From positions 868,001 through 932,000 of the forward strand of contig NZ_CP094534.1 in NCBI RefSeq assembly GCF_022811645.1: a DNA stretch of 64,000 nucleotides, written 5' to 3'. Origin of the DNA: Hymenobacter monticola. GTDB lineage: Bacteria; Bacteroidota; Bacteroidia; Cytophagales; Hymenobacteraceae. The translations under genes were made by a program, and so were the position numbers. This document shows positions 8,846 to 18,062 of the stretch, piece by piece (within the stretch, counting starts at the first letter, position 1; each line of letters starts with the position of its first letter). The notes below the pieces were generated by a model. The model searched no databases. It was given only the letters and a program-made list of their open reading frames with translations, and was not told the DNA's origin.

Positions 8846-9061
8846 ATGTTAGACTATGTAAAACTGATACTGACGAAAGTCAGCTTCAACAAGGCGCTGT
8901 TCGAGAAAGAACTCCGCAAAGCCCTCAACATCGTACTGCCAGCCGACCTAGCTGACTTCCGGAGCTGGTGCTACCAGCAGTTTGCCCGCGTGTACCGGCA
9001 CGTGCTGAAACGCGTGTTTGGCCGTTTCCGCGACGATTTTCCGATTGCCGGCGTGGGTTAG
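8846..9061 (+). CDS. Small conserved hypothetical protein (71 aa)
   Basis: The frame from the ATG at 8846 encodes a basic, helix-rich protein ([19 protein letters not shown]..., then [27 protein letters not shown]). No signal peptide or membrane segment is seen. The frame is open upstream to 8648 but that part runs through the terminator of the ferritin cluster, so the later start is chosen. It overlaps the end of queG on the opposite strand by four bases. I believe similar short proteins occur in related Cytophagales, but the function is unknown. The regular helical, basic pattern supports a real gene. Confidence 0.65.
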   Translation: MLDYVKLILTKVSFNKALFEKELRKALNIVLPADLADFRSWCYQQFARVYRHVLKRVFGRFRDDFPIAGVG

Positions 9062-10017
9062 TCGGCAGCCAGGGGCGCTGGCTCGCTGCTTTCTGCCACA
9101 AACCGGATGTTGCGCTTGAGGCCCTCGTAGCCCGTGCGCTTCACGGCCGATTGGCGGAAAAGCTCTGTAAATAATTCGTGGGTAATCTCGCGCCAGTCGC
9201 CGGGCGTCAGGTCTTTCAGGCCCGGCGCGGGGTCGAACTGCGGCTCGCTGTGCGGCTTGCTGAAGCGGTTCCAGGGGCACACGTCCTGGCAGATGTCGCA
9301 GCCGAAAACCCAATTGCCGAACTGCCCGGCCACCTCGGTCGGAATCTGGTCCTTGAGCTCGATGGTGAAGTAGCTGATGCACTTGCTGCCGTCCACCACG
9401 TAAGGCTCGGTGATGGCCTGCGTAGGGCAGGCGTCTACGCATTTGGTGCAGGTGCCGCAGTAGTCGCGAATGGGACCGTCGGCAGGAAGCTCCACGTCCA
9501 CTATCAGCTCGGCAATGAAGTAGAAGGAGCCCGTGCCCGGCGTTATCAGGTTCGAGTTTTTGCCCACCCAGCCGAGGCCCGATTTCTTGGCCCAGGCCTT
9601 ATCGAGCACCGGCGCCGAATCGACGAAGCAGCGGCCGCCGATGGCACCAATTTCGGCTTCCATGTCGGCCAGCAGCGCTTTCAGCTTGTCTTTGATGACA
9701 AAGTGGTAGTCGCGGCCGTAGGCGTACTTGCTGATTTTGAGGGTGTCGTCGGGCTGCTGCGTTTCGGGGGAGGGGTAGTAGTTGAGCAGCAGCGAAATCA
9801 CCGATTTGGCGCCGTCCACCAGCAGGCGCGGGTCGAGGCGCTTGTCGAAGTGGTTTTCCATGTAACCCATCTTGCCGTTCATGCGGCGCGTGAGCCAGGT
9901 TTCGAGGCGCGGCGCTTCCTCCTCCAGAAATTCGGCCTTCGAAATGCCGCAGGCCATGAAGCCCAGCTCCGCCGCGCGGCGCTTGATGAACGGGGCCCAT
10001 TGGGACGAAGGAAGCAT
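9058..10017 (-). CDS. queG: Epoxyqueuosine reductase QueG
   Basis: Final step of queuosine biosynthesis: reduces epoxyqueuosine to queuosine at tRNA position 34, using cobalamin and two [4Fe-4S] clusters. 319 residues, somewhat short of proteobacterial QueG but normal for Bacteroidota. It has the DUF1730-like N-terminal part (residues 1-90), the cobalamin-binding middle, and two ferredoxin-type clusters: [16 protein letters not shown] near residues 184-199 and [11 protein letters not shown] near 239-249. It is co-directional with the downstream-reading YdeI-type gene (18-base gap) and converges on the small gene at 8846 with a four-base overlap. Confidence 0.95.
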   Translation of the reverse strand: MLPSSQWAPFIKRRAAELGFMACGISKAEFLEEEAPRLETWLTRRMNGKMGYMENHFDKRLDPRLLVDGAKSVISLLLNYYPSPETQQPDDTLKISKYAYGRDYHFVIKDKLKALLADMEAEIGAIGGRCFVDSAPVLDKAWAKKSGLGWVGKNSNLITPGTGSFYFIAELIVDVELPADGPIRDYCGTCTKCVDACPTQAITEPYVVDGSKCISYFTIELKDQIPTEVAGQFGNWVFGCDICQDVCPWNRFSKPHSEPQFDPAPGLKDLTPGDWREITHELFTELFRQSAVKRTGYEGLKRNIRFVAESSEPAPLAAD

Positions 10018-10034
10018 ATTGGGGGAATTAAATC

Positions 10035-10517
10035 TTAAGGCTTGTCGCGGCCGACGAACCGGTTCTTGCCCAGCAAAAATCCGACGGCCCGGTCCAAGTT
10101 GCGCGCCAAGGTCTCCTCGCCTTTCAAACGGGACAGATAACGCACCAGCTCGTGCTGCCGTGAGGGCGACAGCCCGGCAAACACCTGCTTTGCGGCAGGA
10201 GTTTCGACCAGGGCCTGCTCAAAGGCCGGACAGCGCAGGATTAGTGGTGGCTCCGGATTGTAATCGAGGGCAATAACCAACGATTCCCCGATACGCTTGG
10301 GCGAATTGCTCAGCATCATCAGGTTGATGTACAGGCGCCACTGGCCGGCGTAGCGCACCAGCGTTTGCTGGTAAGGCTGGCCGTTGACGGCGCCGTGCAC
10401 CCGGATAGGACCTTTGCTGCGCCCCGCCCGGGCAAATACTGCGGCCAACACCTCCGCGGGCACCGACACAAAGGGATTTACACCAATCAGCTCAAGCGTG
10501 GCAGTAAAAGTGTGCAT
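10035..10517 (-). CDS. DUF1905 / YdeI-OmpD-associated domain protein
   Basis: 160 residues. The N-terminal 80 residues resemble DUF1905 ([19 protein letters not shown], then [18 protein letters not shown]), a small beta-barrel-like fold. The C-terminal part (residues 95-155: [32 protein letters not shown]) fits the YdeI/OmpD-associated helical domain, including the SPSRQ...YLSRLK pattern. The family has been linked to bacteriocin resistance in Enterobacteria, but its biochemical role is unknown. It is read together with queG, and a bidirectional terminator separates it from ruvB. Confidence 0.78.
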   Translation of the reverse strand: MHTFTATLELIGVNPFVSVPAEVLAAVFARAGRSKGPIRVHGAVNGQPYQQTLVRYAGQWRLYINLMMLSNSPKRIGESLVIALDYNPEPPLILRCPAFEQALVETPAAKQVFAGLSPSRQHELVRYLSRLKGEETLARNLDRAVGFLLGKNRFVGRDKP

Positions 10518-10540
10518 AAAGGGTTAAAAACGGGCGAATA

Positions 10541-10572
10541 AAAAACGCACCGCCGGATGGCGGTGCGTTTTT
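10541..10572 (-). terminator. Terminator after ruvB (symmetric)
   Basis: Perfect 14-base stem AAAAACGCACCGCC/GGCGGTGCGTTTTT with loop GGAT. It lies 18 bases beyond the ruvB stop. Because it is flanked by A and T tracts it would work on either strand. Confidence 0.9.
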
Positions 10573-10590
10573 GTATTTGACAGAAACACC

Positions 10591-11646
10591 TTACGACGTA
10601 ATCTCGTCGAACAGGCTGGCGCCGTTGTTGCCGCGCAAGTGGTTGGGCAGCAAGCGGCCCAGGTGCTGGTAAGCGGCCTCGGTGGCCTCGCGGCCGCGCG
10701 AGGTGCGCTTGATGTAACCTTCCTGGATGAGGAAGGGCTCGTATACTTCTTCGATGGTTTCGCCTTCCTCGCCGCAGGCCGTAGCGATGGTGCTGATGCC
10801 CACCGGGCCACCCTTGAACTTATCGATGATGGTGGTGAGGATGCGCTTGTCCATGTCGTCGAGGCCGCGGGCGTCTACGTCGAGGGCATTGAGGGCAAAC
10901 TGCGCGATTTGGACCGTGATGGTGCCGTCGCCCTTAATCTGGGCGAAGTCGCGGGTGCGGCGCAGCAGGTTGTTGGCAATACGGGGCGTGCCGCGCGAGC
11001 GGCGGGCAATTTCGAAGGCCGCGTCTTCGTGGATAGGCGTGCCCAGAATCTCGGCCGAGCGCTGCACGATGGTAGTCAGCAGCTTGGAGTCGTAGTACTC
11101 CAGGCGGGCCGAGATGCCGAAACGAGCGCGCAACGGCGCCGTGAGCATGCCCGAGCGCGTGGTAGCGCCCACCAGAGTGAAGGGCGACAGCGAAATCTGC
11201 ACCGAACGGGCATTGGGCCCCGAGTCGAGCATGATGTCGATGCGGTAGTCCTCCATCGCCGAGTACAGGTACTCTTCCACCACGGGGTTGAGGCGGTGGA
11301 TTTCGTCGATGAACAGCACGTCGTGCGGCTCCAGGTTGGTGAGCAGGCCGGCCAGGTCGGAGGGCTTGTCGAGCACCGGGCCGCTGGTCATCTTGATGCC
11401 CGAGCCCAGCTCGTTGGCGATGATGTGCGAGAGGGTGGTTTTGCCCAGGCCGGGAGGGCCGTGCAGCAGCACGTGGTCGAGGGCGTCGCCGCGCTGCTTG
11501 GCGGCGGCCACGAACACCTTCAGGTTTTCCAGAATCTTGTCCTGGCCCGTGAAATCGTCGAAACTAAGCGGGCGGAGGGCTTTGTCGATGTCCTTATCGG
11601 TGGCATCAAACCCGTCGGTTCCGCCGGTGAGAAAGGCTTCGCGCAT
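10591..11646 (-). CDS. ruvB: Holliday junction branch-migration helicase RuvB
   Basis: AAA+ motor of the RuvABC complex that drives Holliday junction migration during recombination repair. 351 residues, typical length. Walker [10 protein letters not shown] is at residues 63-71, Walker [11 protein letters not shown] near 113-122, sensor 1 in GATTRSG, the arginine-finger region after APLRARFG, and the C-terminal winged-helix domain ([14 protein letters not shown]). It starts at the ATG at 11646, just upstream of which a near-consensus -7 element (TAATTTTA) is found. No ruvA or ruvC is adjacent, common in this phylum. Confidence 0.97.
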   Translation of the reverse strand: MREAFLTGGTDGFDATDKDIDKALRPLSFDDFTGQDKILENLKVFVAAAKQRGDALDHVLLHGPPGLGKTTLSHIIANELGSGIKMTSGPVLDKPSDLAGLLTNLEPHDVLFIDEIHRLNPVVEEYLYSAMEDYRIDIMLDSGPNARSVQISLSPFTLVGATTRSGMLTAPLRARFGISARLEYYDSKLLTTIVQRSAEILGTPIHEDAAFEIARRSRGTPRIANNLLRRTRDFAQIKGDGTITVQIAQFALNALDVDARGLDDMDKRILTTIIDKFKGGPVGISTIATACGEEGETIEEVYEPFLIQEGYIKRTSRGREATEAAYQHLGRLLPNHLRGNNGASLFDEITS

Positions 11647-11740
11647 AGATATAGTTGCTAAAATTATTGGTCGCTTGTTGCTAAGCTAATGAGTAACTAT
11701 TTAGCCGGCAAAAAAGCTCCTTTTACGCGGAATAATTTGT

Positions 11741-11832
11741 CGGTCATACCGAGCGCAGCCGAGGCATCTCGCATGGGTAGTAAAATGAATTACTGCCGCA
11801 CGCGAGATGCCTCAGCTGCGCTCGGCATGACG
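11741..11832. repeat. Palindromic element, GTCATGCNGAGCGNAG family
   Basis: Inverted arms at about 11741-11775 and 11799-11832 share the core GAGCGCAGC(T/C)GAGGCATCTCG with a 23-base loop. The core relates to the elements at 39064, 43261 and 44347. It fills the gap between divergent ruvB and the 3' end of the HIRAN gene. Confidence 0.75.
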
Positions 11833-11841
11833 TTTTCTTGG

Positions 11842-12189
11842 CTATTCGTGGAGCAGCACCTCAATGTCGAGGTGCAGCCAGTCGGTTTCCCAGGACTTGT
11901 GGTTGAGGCGGGCGGTGAGGTGCTTGCCGGCGTCGAGCAGGCGCGCCACGGTTTCGTTGCGGCCCTCGGGCAGGTAGCCGAGCCAGACGTTGGCGGGGTC
12001 GGTGGCGGGGGCGGTGTGCACCTGCACGGCCCAGTCGTCGTAGTGATTGTCGGCTTCGCGGCTCAGGTGCAGGGCCTGGCCCACCTTCAGCTTGGGCTCG
12101 TACTTCTCCAGGTTGGGGCGGTGCGAGGTGCCGGCCACGAGGCATTCGAGCAGCACGAGGGGTTCGGACGCGGGGACGATTTTCATCAT
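11842..12189 (-). CDS. HIRAN domain protein
   Basis: 115 residues, essentially one HIRAN domain: ECLVAGTSHRP, then LKVGQALHLSREADNHYDDWAVQVH, then VWLGYLPEGRNETVARLLDAGK. The pattern LxREpdNxxDxxAVxV...GYlP is characteristic. HIRAN domains bind DNA 3' ends in HLTF/Rad5-type repair helicases; stand-alone bacterial versions are common but not well studied. No helicase or nuclease domain is attached. It lies directly downstream of the frameshifted acyltransferase (gap 9 bases, same strand) and may share its transcript. DNA-end binding is inferred from the family. Confidence 0.82.
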   Translation of the reverse strand: MMKIVPASEPLVLLECLVAGTSHRPNLEKYEPKLKVGQALHLSREADNHYDDWAVQVHTAPATDPANVWLGYLPEGRNETVARLLDAGKHLTARLNHKSWETDWLHLDIEVLLHE

Positions 12190-12198
12190 GCGGCCAAA

Positions 12199-13358
12199 TT
12201 ACGGCACGGCGAGGGGTTCCGCCACCGATGCCGGGGCGGCGGGCGCTGCCAGCGGCGCCGGCGCGGCAAAACGGCTGCGCTTGTAGCGCGCCTTGATGTA
12301 GCGGTTGCAGGGCAGCTCCACGTAGCGGTGCAGCAGGTAGCTCAGCCCCAAGCTCAGCCCGAAGATGAGGGCGGTCATCACGTACATATTGTCGAAGAGC
12401 CCACGCTGGTCGTTCTCGTACTTCAGCCAGCGAATGACGAGCTGGTGAATGAGGTAGAAACTGAAGCTGATTTCGCCCAGCAGCACCAGGGTGCGGCCCG
12501 AAAGGGCCAGCGAAAGGTAGCCCCGCTGGTAGGCAAAGGACAAGATGACGAAGGCCATGGGCAGCCAGTAGTAGCACGAGTAGCGGTAGACGATGGCATA
12601 GTCGCGGTGGAGTGAAACACCGTGACGAAAGCGGCCAGCGCCAGCACTTCGAGCGCGGTGGCGCCCCAACGGGACCGGTAGGCCCGGCCCACGATGCCCA
12701 GCCGGTAAACCTGATGCAGGGCAATGCCGAGCAGAAAATCGACGAGCCGGAAGAACGGGTTGATGTAGAATAGCTTGTGGTATTCGTCCTCGCCGGATAG
12801 TTGCATCAGGAAAGGCACGGCCAGGAACAGCACCCAGCCCCCGCGCAGCAGCAGCTTGTTGCGCACCAGCAAAAACACCAGGAATGGGAAGGTGAAGTAA
12901 AAAAACATCTCGTCCGAGATGCTCCACGACGGCCAGTTATAGGAAAAATAGTACCCCATTTCCGGAATGAAGGCCTGCAGCAACGTGGCGTTGGTGAGCA
13001 GCACGCTGATGCCGGTGGCCACGTTGCCGAAAGGCCCACTGCCGGGCTCGCTTGAGTACAGCATAAGGCCCAGCGCCAGCAGCAGCGTGACGAGGTGCAA
13101 CGGATACACCCGGGCCACGCGGGCCACCCAAAACTCCTGGAACGACACCCGCCGGCTCAGCAGGCGCTCGTCGTAGTTCAACGACAGGATGAAGCCGCTC
13201 AGGATGAAGAAAAAGCTGACGCCGATGAAGCCTTCGCCTAATATCAGGTCGTACCAGCGGGCAAACCCAGGGTAGGCGCCGGCGTCGAAAAACTGCAGGT
13301 GACTGCCAAACACCATGAACGCAAACAAAAACCTTAGCGAGGTAAGGGGTTTAATCAT
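12199..13358 (-). pseudogene. Acyltransferase_3 (OafA/YrhL-like) with a frameshift
   Basis: Multi-pass membrane O-acyltransferase. The first part from the ATG at 13358 reads MIKPLTSLRFLFAFMVFGSHL, with the family's catalytic-type His, then FFILSGFILSLNY and ARVARVYPLHL. The second part (YWLPMAFVILSFAYQRG, FSFYLIHQLVIRWL, HRYVELPCNRYI) continues in another frame. The switch lies near 12603-12612, where reverse-strand CACTCCACC|GCGACTAT would be restored by one extra C (giving ...HSTRDYAIVYRYS...). Joined, the product would be about 386 residues, normal for the family. Either a real inactivating deletion or a sequencing error; everything else looks intact. The C-terminal Ala/Pro-rich tail ends at 12199. 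Confidence 0.8.
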
Positions 13359-13614
13359 AGAGAGGGGCAGCAGGCGGGTTCCTGCCTAATGGGGGTGATA
13401 AAGACGCTAATGGCCAGCCTTAATTAATTCCGGGGGATTGTTGACGCGAAACGGGCCGATTATCGAAATTTTGTTCGCTTCGCGCTTCGCGCCCCTGGGT
13501 AAAATTACGGGTAGAATGGTGGTTTTGCCGCACCGCTGCCAAACTATAGGCATTTGCAGGCTTTCTTCCCAATTTCCCTTTGCCACCGTGCGTGGCAGAT
13601 TTCGGTAGCTTCTC
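13359..13614. other. Non-coding stretch upstream of a gene remnant
   Basis: 256 bases with no convincing gene. Reverse-strand open frames here (about 120 codons) overlap each other in two frames, are rich in improbable composition and extend through the remnant at 13615, so I do not accept them. AGCAGGCGGGTTCCTGCC near 13369 could form a small hairpin. Confidence 0.4.
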
Positions 13615-13860
13615 TTGTGGCAAACCTTGACGACAAGAACCCAGCTTTTTTCCGAAGACGACAACCCCAGCGAAGGTGCCCGGTTCGAAGCTGACCTGGC
13701 CCGACACATTGCCCAACCGCCACCCAAGCTCAACGATACCCCATAGCCGTTGCTGCTGGCCAGCGTAGCCAACCACATGCTGCTAGGCTATCCCGACGAC
13801 GAGGAAGTGGCCGAGGCCAAAGCAGAGATTTCGCGGCTGGCGGAGTTGTTGGCAGAATAA
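13615..13860 (+). pseudogene. Decayed gene remnant with in-frame TAG
   Basis: Reading from 13615 the frame gives a protein-like acidic sequence (QLFSEDDNPSEGARFEADLARHIAQ, quoted in part), is interrupted by TAG at 13744-13746, and continues in the same frame with [13 protein letters not shown], then [20 protein letters not shown], ending in TAA at 13858. There is no ATG upstream; a TAG at 13606 closes the frame. The continuity of composition across the stop suggests one ancestral gene of at least 80 codons that lost its start and gained a stop. Family not recognised. Confidence 0.4.
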
Positions 13861-13897
13861 TAATCCTATATTTCAGCCGATTAACACCGCTTTTTCT

Positions 13898-15619
13898 ATG
13901 AACCCTTTTTACGCTTTCACGCATCGTGCCTTCGGTGCTGCGCTGCTTTTGGCAGCGGCCGGTCCGGCCTGGGCCCAGGCGCCGGTTATCACCTCCGTCA
14001 TCCCCATGGCTAATGCGCGGGCCGTGCCACGCACCAGCGCGGTCACCGTCAATTTCAGCCAGCCCCTCACCGCCGCATCGGCCGGGGCGCTGAAGGTGTT
14101 CAGCAGCCAGCGCGGCGGGCTGCGAACGCGCGGGGCCACGCCAGCCGTGGTGAACAGCAATGCGCTCAGCTTCGCGCCCACGGCCTACCCCTACATGCCC
14201 GGCGAGACGGTGCAGTACACCGTGGTGCCCACGACGGGCCCCGGCGGGGGCGCTCCGGGCCGCGTGGGGCAGTTTACGGCGGCGGTGGGCGGCACGGGAA
14301 ATGGAAACTTCCAGACGGGCTCTACCCCTTCTGTGGGTAGCGAACCGACCCGCATACTGGTGGCCGATTTAGACGGTGACGGCGACCTGGACTTGGCTAA
14401 CAATCTACTTAACCTCTCCCTCATCGGAATCCGACTAAACAACGGTAGCGGTACATTCAGCGGAAACCAGTACGTGCCCATTCCAAACCCCGCTTCCAAC
14501 GTGGTAGCCGGCGACGTGGACGGCGACGGCGACCTGGACTTAATGGCCACCACGGCGCCGTCCAATGGCGCTCCTGGTACGGTGAGCGTGCGCCTGAATG
14601 ATGGCAGCGGCACGTTCAGCACGGGCCAAGACATGGTCATCAGCAGTCCGAGTGACTTAAGAATGGGCGACGTGGACGGCGACGGCGACCTGGATATTGT
14701 TGTTCCCAACGGCAGGTTTGGCGCCAGCCCGGTAAATGTGTGCCTGAACAACGGCAACGGCACCTTCAGCTCGGGCCCCGACGCGCCTGTTACCGCAATG
14801 TCCGTCGTTGCGCTCGGTGATATGGACAACGACGGCGACCTGGACCTGGTGGCGAATGATGGGGCAAGCGCAGGCAAACTGAGTGTACGGCTTAACACCG
14901 GCGCCGGCGCTTTTGCTGGAACCTACGAAGTTTCCGGCGTGCACCTGGAAAGCCTTACGCTGGGCGATGTCGACGGCGACGGCGACCTCGACGTGGTAGG
15001 CGCCGGCGCCGGGCAGGTTGAGGTAATCTTAAACACCGGGAATGGCACGTTTAGCGGTGGCTCCAGCGTGGGCATGAGCGGCGGGTCGCTTACCAACGCA
15101 GCGTTGGGCGACGTGGACGGCGACGGCGACCTGGACCTCATCGGCATCAATGCTAATTACATGAGCAGCGGCTCACCTGCCGGCAAAGTATGCTTGCGGC
15201 TAAATAATGGCCGTGGCACATTTGGCAGCGGGGCAGATATCAATGTACTGTTTAATCCCTTCAGCGCGGCGTTCGGCGACGTGGACGGGGACGGCGACCT
15301 GGACATTCTGACCACTAGCGCCTCCCTCAACCCCGGCCGGGCCAGTGTGCTCCTCAACCAACCGGGGCTGGTGACGGCCGCCCGGCCTACCACGCCCACA
15401 CCCGCCCTCAGCCTCTTCCCCAACCCCACCCGCGGCGTCGTCACCATCACCGACGCCACGCCGAATGCGCCGCTCACGGTGCTCGACGCGCTGGGCCGGG
15501 CGCTGCTCACCGCCACTACCGATGCGGCGGGCACAGCACGGCTGCCGCTTGATGGGTTGCCGACCGGTGTGTATCTGGTGCGCAGCGGCGAACAGGTGCG
15601 CCGGCTAGCGGTGGAATAA
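13898..15619 (+). CDS. VCBS/FG-GAP repeat protein with T9SS sorting domain
   Basis: 573 residues. Signal peptide ends at AQAP (residue 27-30). A bacterial Ig-like domain follows ([20 protein letters not shown], about 30-125), then seven repeats with the calcium-binding-type motif [10 protein letters not shown], spaced 50-65 residues apart, predicted to form a beta-propeller like integrin alpha. The last 75 residues ([14 protein letters not shown], then [20 protein letters not shown]) are a Por secretion C-terminal sorting domain, so the protein should cross the outer membrane by the type IX system. Ligand unknown; adhesion is a guess. The repeats are also near-identical in DNA, e.g. GACGTGGACGGCGACGGCG. 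Confidence 0.88.
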   Translation: MNPFYAFTHRAFGAALLLAAAGPAWAQAPVITSVIPMANARAVPRTSAVTVNFSQPLTAASAGALKVFSSQRGGLRTRGATPAVVNSNALSFAPTAYPYMPGETVQYTVVPTTGPGGGAPGRVGQFTAAVGGTGNGNFQTGSTPSVGSEPTRILVADLDGDGDLDLANNLLNLSLIGIRLNNGSGTFSGNQYVPIPNPASNVVAGDVDGDGDLDLMATTAPSNGAPGTVSVRLNDGSGTFSTGQDMVISSPSDLRMGDVDGDGDLDIVVPNGRFGASPVNVCLNNGNGTFSSGPDAPVTAMSVVALGDMDNDGDLDLVANDGASAGKLSVRLNTGAGAFAGTYEVSGVHLESLTLGDVDGDGDLDVVGAGAGQVEVILNTGNGTFSGGSSVGMSGGSLTNAALGDVDGDGDLDLIGINANYMSSGSPAGKVCLRLNNGRGTFGSGADINVLFNPFSAAFGDVDGDGDLDILTTSASLNPGRASVLLNQPGLVTAARPTTPTPALSLFPNPTRGVVTITDATPNAPLTVLDALGRALLTATTDAAGTARLPLDGLPTGVYLVRSGEQVRRLAVE

Positions 15620-15673
15620 GACCGCGCCGCGTAAGTTGCGTGGACATTCCATCCACCCTTCTTCCCTCATGCC

Positions 15674-16042
15674 ATGAAAAAAGTGCTTCTCTCCGCTGCA
15701 CTGGCGCTGGCCGTGGCCGGCTCCTGGGCTTTTTACCCCAATGCGGCCCCGGCGGCCCCCGGCTACCTGATGGTGGTGGGCAGCGGCCGCCCGGGCAACG
15801 AGTCCTACGTGCCCGAAATTGTCACCATCATGCCCGACGGCAAGCAGCAGGTGCAGCGCCTCAGCAATGTGAAGCCTAGCTCCGACCGCAGCACTACTGA
15901 TGTGGCCGTGGCCCTGCACCACGCCGAGCTGCTGCAGGTGAACAAGCTCGTCGCCCAGGGCTGGCGTCTGGTGAGCGTGGCCCAAAGCACCGTGGGCGTG
16001 GGTGCCACCACCGAAACGGTGTACATGATGGAGCGGCGGTAG
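15674..16042 (+). CDS. Secreted hypothetical protein (122 aa)
   Basis: Begins MKKVLLSAALALAVAGSWAF, a clear signal peptide, and is followed by about 95 residues (PGYLMVVGSGRPGNESYVPE, then LHHAELLQVNKLVAQGWRLVSV). The latter part looks like the short alpha-beta unit of DUF4177-type proteins (xLNxLxxxGWxLVSV), which often end a few residues later as here (ETVYMMERR). That resemblance is weak. No catalytic residues are seen. A strong terminator follows 14 bases after the stop, and the start is 54 bases after the VCBS protein, so the two could share a transcript. Confidence 0.72.
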   Translation: MKKVLLSAALALAVAGSWAFYPNAAPAAPGYLMVVGSGRPGNESYVPEIVTIMPDGKQQVQRLSNVKPSSDRSTTDVAVALHHAELLQVNKLVAQGWRLVSVAQSTVGVGATTETVYMMERR

Positions 16043-16056
16043 ATTTTTGCAGGAAC

Positions 16057-16097
16057 AAAAACGGCCGCCCCGTTGCTGGGGCGGCCATTGCTTTTTT
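16057..16097 (+). terminator. Rho-independent terminator
   Basis: Perfect stem GGCCGCCCC/GGGGCGGCC (16063-16071 with 16078-16086), loop GTTGCT, preceded by AAAAA and followed by ATTGCTTTTTT. Confidence 0.88.
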
Positions 16098-16163
16098 GGT
16101 GCTAGCACAAGTTCAAGACTATGCTGAAACTACCAATGCGCTCAGCGAACCTGACGAACACCG

Positions 16164-16631
16164 CTATGGTCCGACAAAAAGCAACAGAGCTTTGCCCGTT
16201 TCGGCAGCTTCTTTCAGGAAGCGTTGAAAGTCTTGAACCATCAGCGCGTATTCCTCATTATGCTCGTCGGCTGGGCTTAGCGATACCGAAGCCATAGCTT
16301 GATACAGCGTTGCTACCTGTTCGGGATTGAACACCTTCGCGTCGCCTTCTAATTGCCAGGATTCCTCCAGTCCGCCTACCTGCTGGCCGCCGTGGACACC
16401 TAACTGATACGCTTCGCTGCTAAGTGACAGCAAGCCTTTCACCAGCACCACCCAATCATAGAGGCGTTGTTTCCTGGCCTCATTCCACAGCGTGAAATCA
16501 AAGCGTGGGTGCCACTGCCTGCTAAAATCCTCATGCTCTGCTTGCTGCGCCTTAACAAGCAAAATCGGCTGCCGGACGTATGCCTCGGCAGCCTCTTGTG
16601 AGATTTGTTGCAGCGAGCAAGTGGCGCCCAT
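16164..16631 (-). CDS. DUF1877 (YfbM-like) protein
   Basis: 155 residues starting MGATCSLQQISQEAAEAY, the typical opening of the DUF1877 family. It ends with the family's usual alpha-beta finish (DFQRFLKEAAETGKALLLFVG). The middle region WVVLVKGLLSLSSEAYQLG matches the family's WxxLHxLL position in shape. Cytosolic, no signal. Function unknown; many DUF1877 proteins sit in contact-dependent toxin or immunity neighbourhoods, but no toxin gene is seen here. Codon use is less GC-biased than its neighbours, consistent with recent acquisition. Five bases separate it from the acyl-CoA dehydrogenase stop region. Confidence 0.65.
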   Translation of the reverse strand: MGATCSLQQISQEAAEAYVRQPILLVKAQQAEHEDFSRQWHPRFDFTLWNEARKQRLYDWVVLVKGLLSLSSEAYQLGVHGGQQVGGLEESWQLEGDAKVFNPEQVATLYQAMASVSLSPADEHNEEYALMVQDFQRFLKEAAETGKALLLFVGP

Positions 16632-16636
16632 TCTAC

Positions 16637-17872
16637 CTACTTAAACGCCTGAATGCCCGTGATGTCGGCGCCCGTGATGAGCAGGTGGATGTCGTGCGTG
16701 CCTTCGTAGGTAATCACCGATTCCAGGTTCATCATGTGGCGCATGATGGGATACTCGCCGGTGATGCCCATGCCGCCGTGAATCTGGCGGGCTTCGCGGG
16801 CAATGTGCAGCGCCATTTCCACGCTGTTGCGCTTGGCCATCGAAATCTGAGCGCTGGTGGCTTTGCCCTCGTTTTTGAGCACACCCAGACGCCAGGCCAT
16901 GAGTTGGGCCTTGGTGATTTCGGTAATCATCTCGGCCAACTTCTTCTGCTGGAGCTGGTAGCTGGCAATGGGCTTGCCGAACTGCTCGCGCTGCAGCGAA
17001 TATTTCAGGGCCGACTCGTAGCAGTCGATGGCGGCGCCGATGGCGCCCCAGGCGATGCCGAAACGGGCCGAATCGAGGCAGGACAACGGGCCCTTGAGGC
17101 CGTCGATGTTGGGCAGGATGTTCTCTTTGGGGATTTTTACGTCCTCGAATACCAGCTCGCCGGTGGTGCTGGCGCGCAGGCTCCACTTGTTGTGGATTTC
17201 GGGGGTGCTGAAGCCCTCCATGCCGCGCTCCACGATGACGCCCTTGATGCGGCCCTGCTCGTTTTTGGCCCACACCACGGCCACCTGGCACTCGGGCGAG
17301 TTCGAAATCCAGAGCTTGGCGCCGTTCAGCAGGTAATGGTCGCCCATGTCCTTGATGTTCGTCGTCATGCCGCCGGGGTTCGAGCCGTGGTCGGGCTCGG
17401 TGAGGCCGAAGCAGCCCAGCCACTCGCCGCTGGCGAGCTTGGGCAGGTACTTTTTGCGCTGCTCCTCGGAGCCGTAGGCGTAAATGGGGAACATCACCAG
17501 CGAGCCCTGCACCGAGGCGGTGGAACGCATGCCAGAGTCGCCGCGCTCAATTTCCTGCATGATGAGGCCGTAGCTGATGTAGTCGAGCCCGCCGCCGCCG
17601 TATTCTTGCGGGATGGTGGGGCCGAAGGCGCCCACGTCGCCAAACTTGCGCACCATGCTGCTTTCGAAGTGCCCCTGCTGGGCCCACTTCTCGATGTTGG
17701 GGCTAATTTCCTTTTTGACGAAGTCGCGGATGGACTGGCGGATGAGCAGGTGCTCCTCGGTCAGCAGGCCGTCGAGGTCGAAATAATCGGTGAAGCCGTT
17801 GGCGTTGGTGCTGCCTTTCTGGGCAGTGTGGGCTTTGGCTTGGGGGGAGAGAACGTCGGCTTCGGAAGACAT
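16637..17872 (-). CDS. Acyl-CoA dehydrogenase (glutaryl-CoA dehydrogenase-like)
   Basis: FAD enzyme oxidising an acyl-CoA, most like glutaryl-CoA dehydrogenase (glutaryl-CoA to crotonyl-CoA and CO2 in lysine/tryptophan breakdown). 411 residues, three-domain fold: N-terminal helices (LLTEEHLLIRQSIRDFVKKE), beta domain with FGLTEPDHGSNPGGM (FAD contact), and C-terminal helices with REQFGKPIASYQLQQKKLAEM. The catalytic Glu is in NLESVITYEGTHDIH near residue 390. A 25-residue N-terminal lead precedes the first helix. The exact substrate cannot be fixed from sequence alone. A perfect -7 element lies 44 bases upstream. Confidence 0.9.
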   Translation of the reverse strand: MSSEADVLSPQAKAHTAQKGSTNANGFTDYFDLDGLLTEEHLLIRQSIRDFVKKEISPNIEKWAQQGHFESSMVRKFGDVGAFGPTIPQEYGGGGLDYISYGLIMQEIERGDSGMRSTASVQGSLVMFPIYAYGSEEQRKKYLPKLASGEWLGCFGLTEPDHGSNPGGMTTNIKDMGDHYLLNGAKLWISNSPECQVAVVWAKNEQGRIKGVIVERGMEGFSTPEIHNKWSLRASTTGELVFEDVKIPKENILPNIDGLKGPLSCLDSARFGIAWGAIGAAIDCYESALKYSLQREQFGKPIASYQLQQKKLAEMITEITKAQLMAWRLGVLKNEGKATSAQISMAKRNSVEMALHIAREARQIHGGMGITGEYPIMRHMMNLESVITYEGTHDIHLLITGADITGIQAFK

Positions 17873-17915
17873 GGGGCGGGCGTTTAAGAGGGATGATTGG
17901 GTGGGAGTGTGGGCG

Positions 17916-17923
17916 CAAAGGTA
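17916..17923 (-). promoter_or_regulatory. Bacteroidota -7 promoter element (TACCTTTG)
   Basis: Reverse-strand TACCTTTG, exact TAnnTTTG match, 44 bases upstream of the acyl-CoA dehydrogenase start codon. Confidence 0.6.
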
Positions 17924-18012
17924 ACAGCCGCGGCGCGGGCGCGGTTACGGCCGGCGGCCCAATAATCAGCCACTTGCCAGCCCTATTTGCGTGGCCTAGC
18001 CCCGCCGGCTTC

Positions 18013-18020
18013 TACGTTTG
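18013..18020 (+). promoter_or_regulatory. Bacteroidota -7 promoter element (TACGTTTG)
   Basis: Exact TAnnTTTG match 43 bases upstream of the APC permease start. With the element at 17916 it forms a divergent promoter pair. Confidence 0.6.
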
Positions 18021-18062
18021 GCACACAAAGCCGTATGCTTGTCAAAAATTCACCTTTCCCTC

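Noticed and set aside
13407..13778. Reverse-strand open frames of about 120 codons
   Set aside because: Two overlapping frames, no motifs, and they run through a better candidate remnant on the plus strand.
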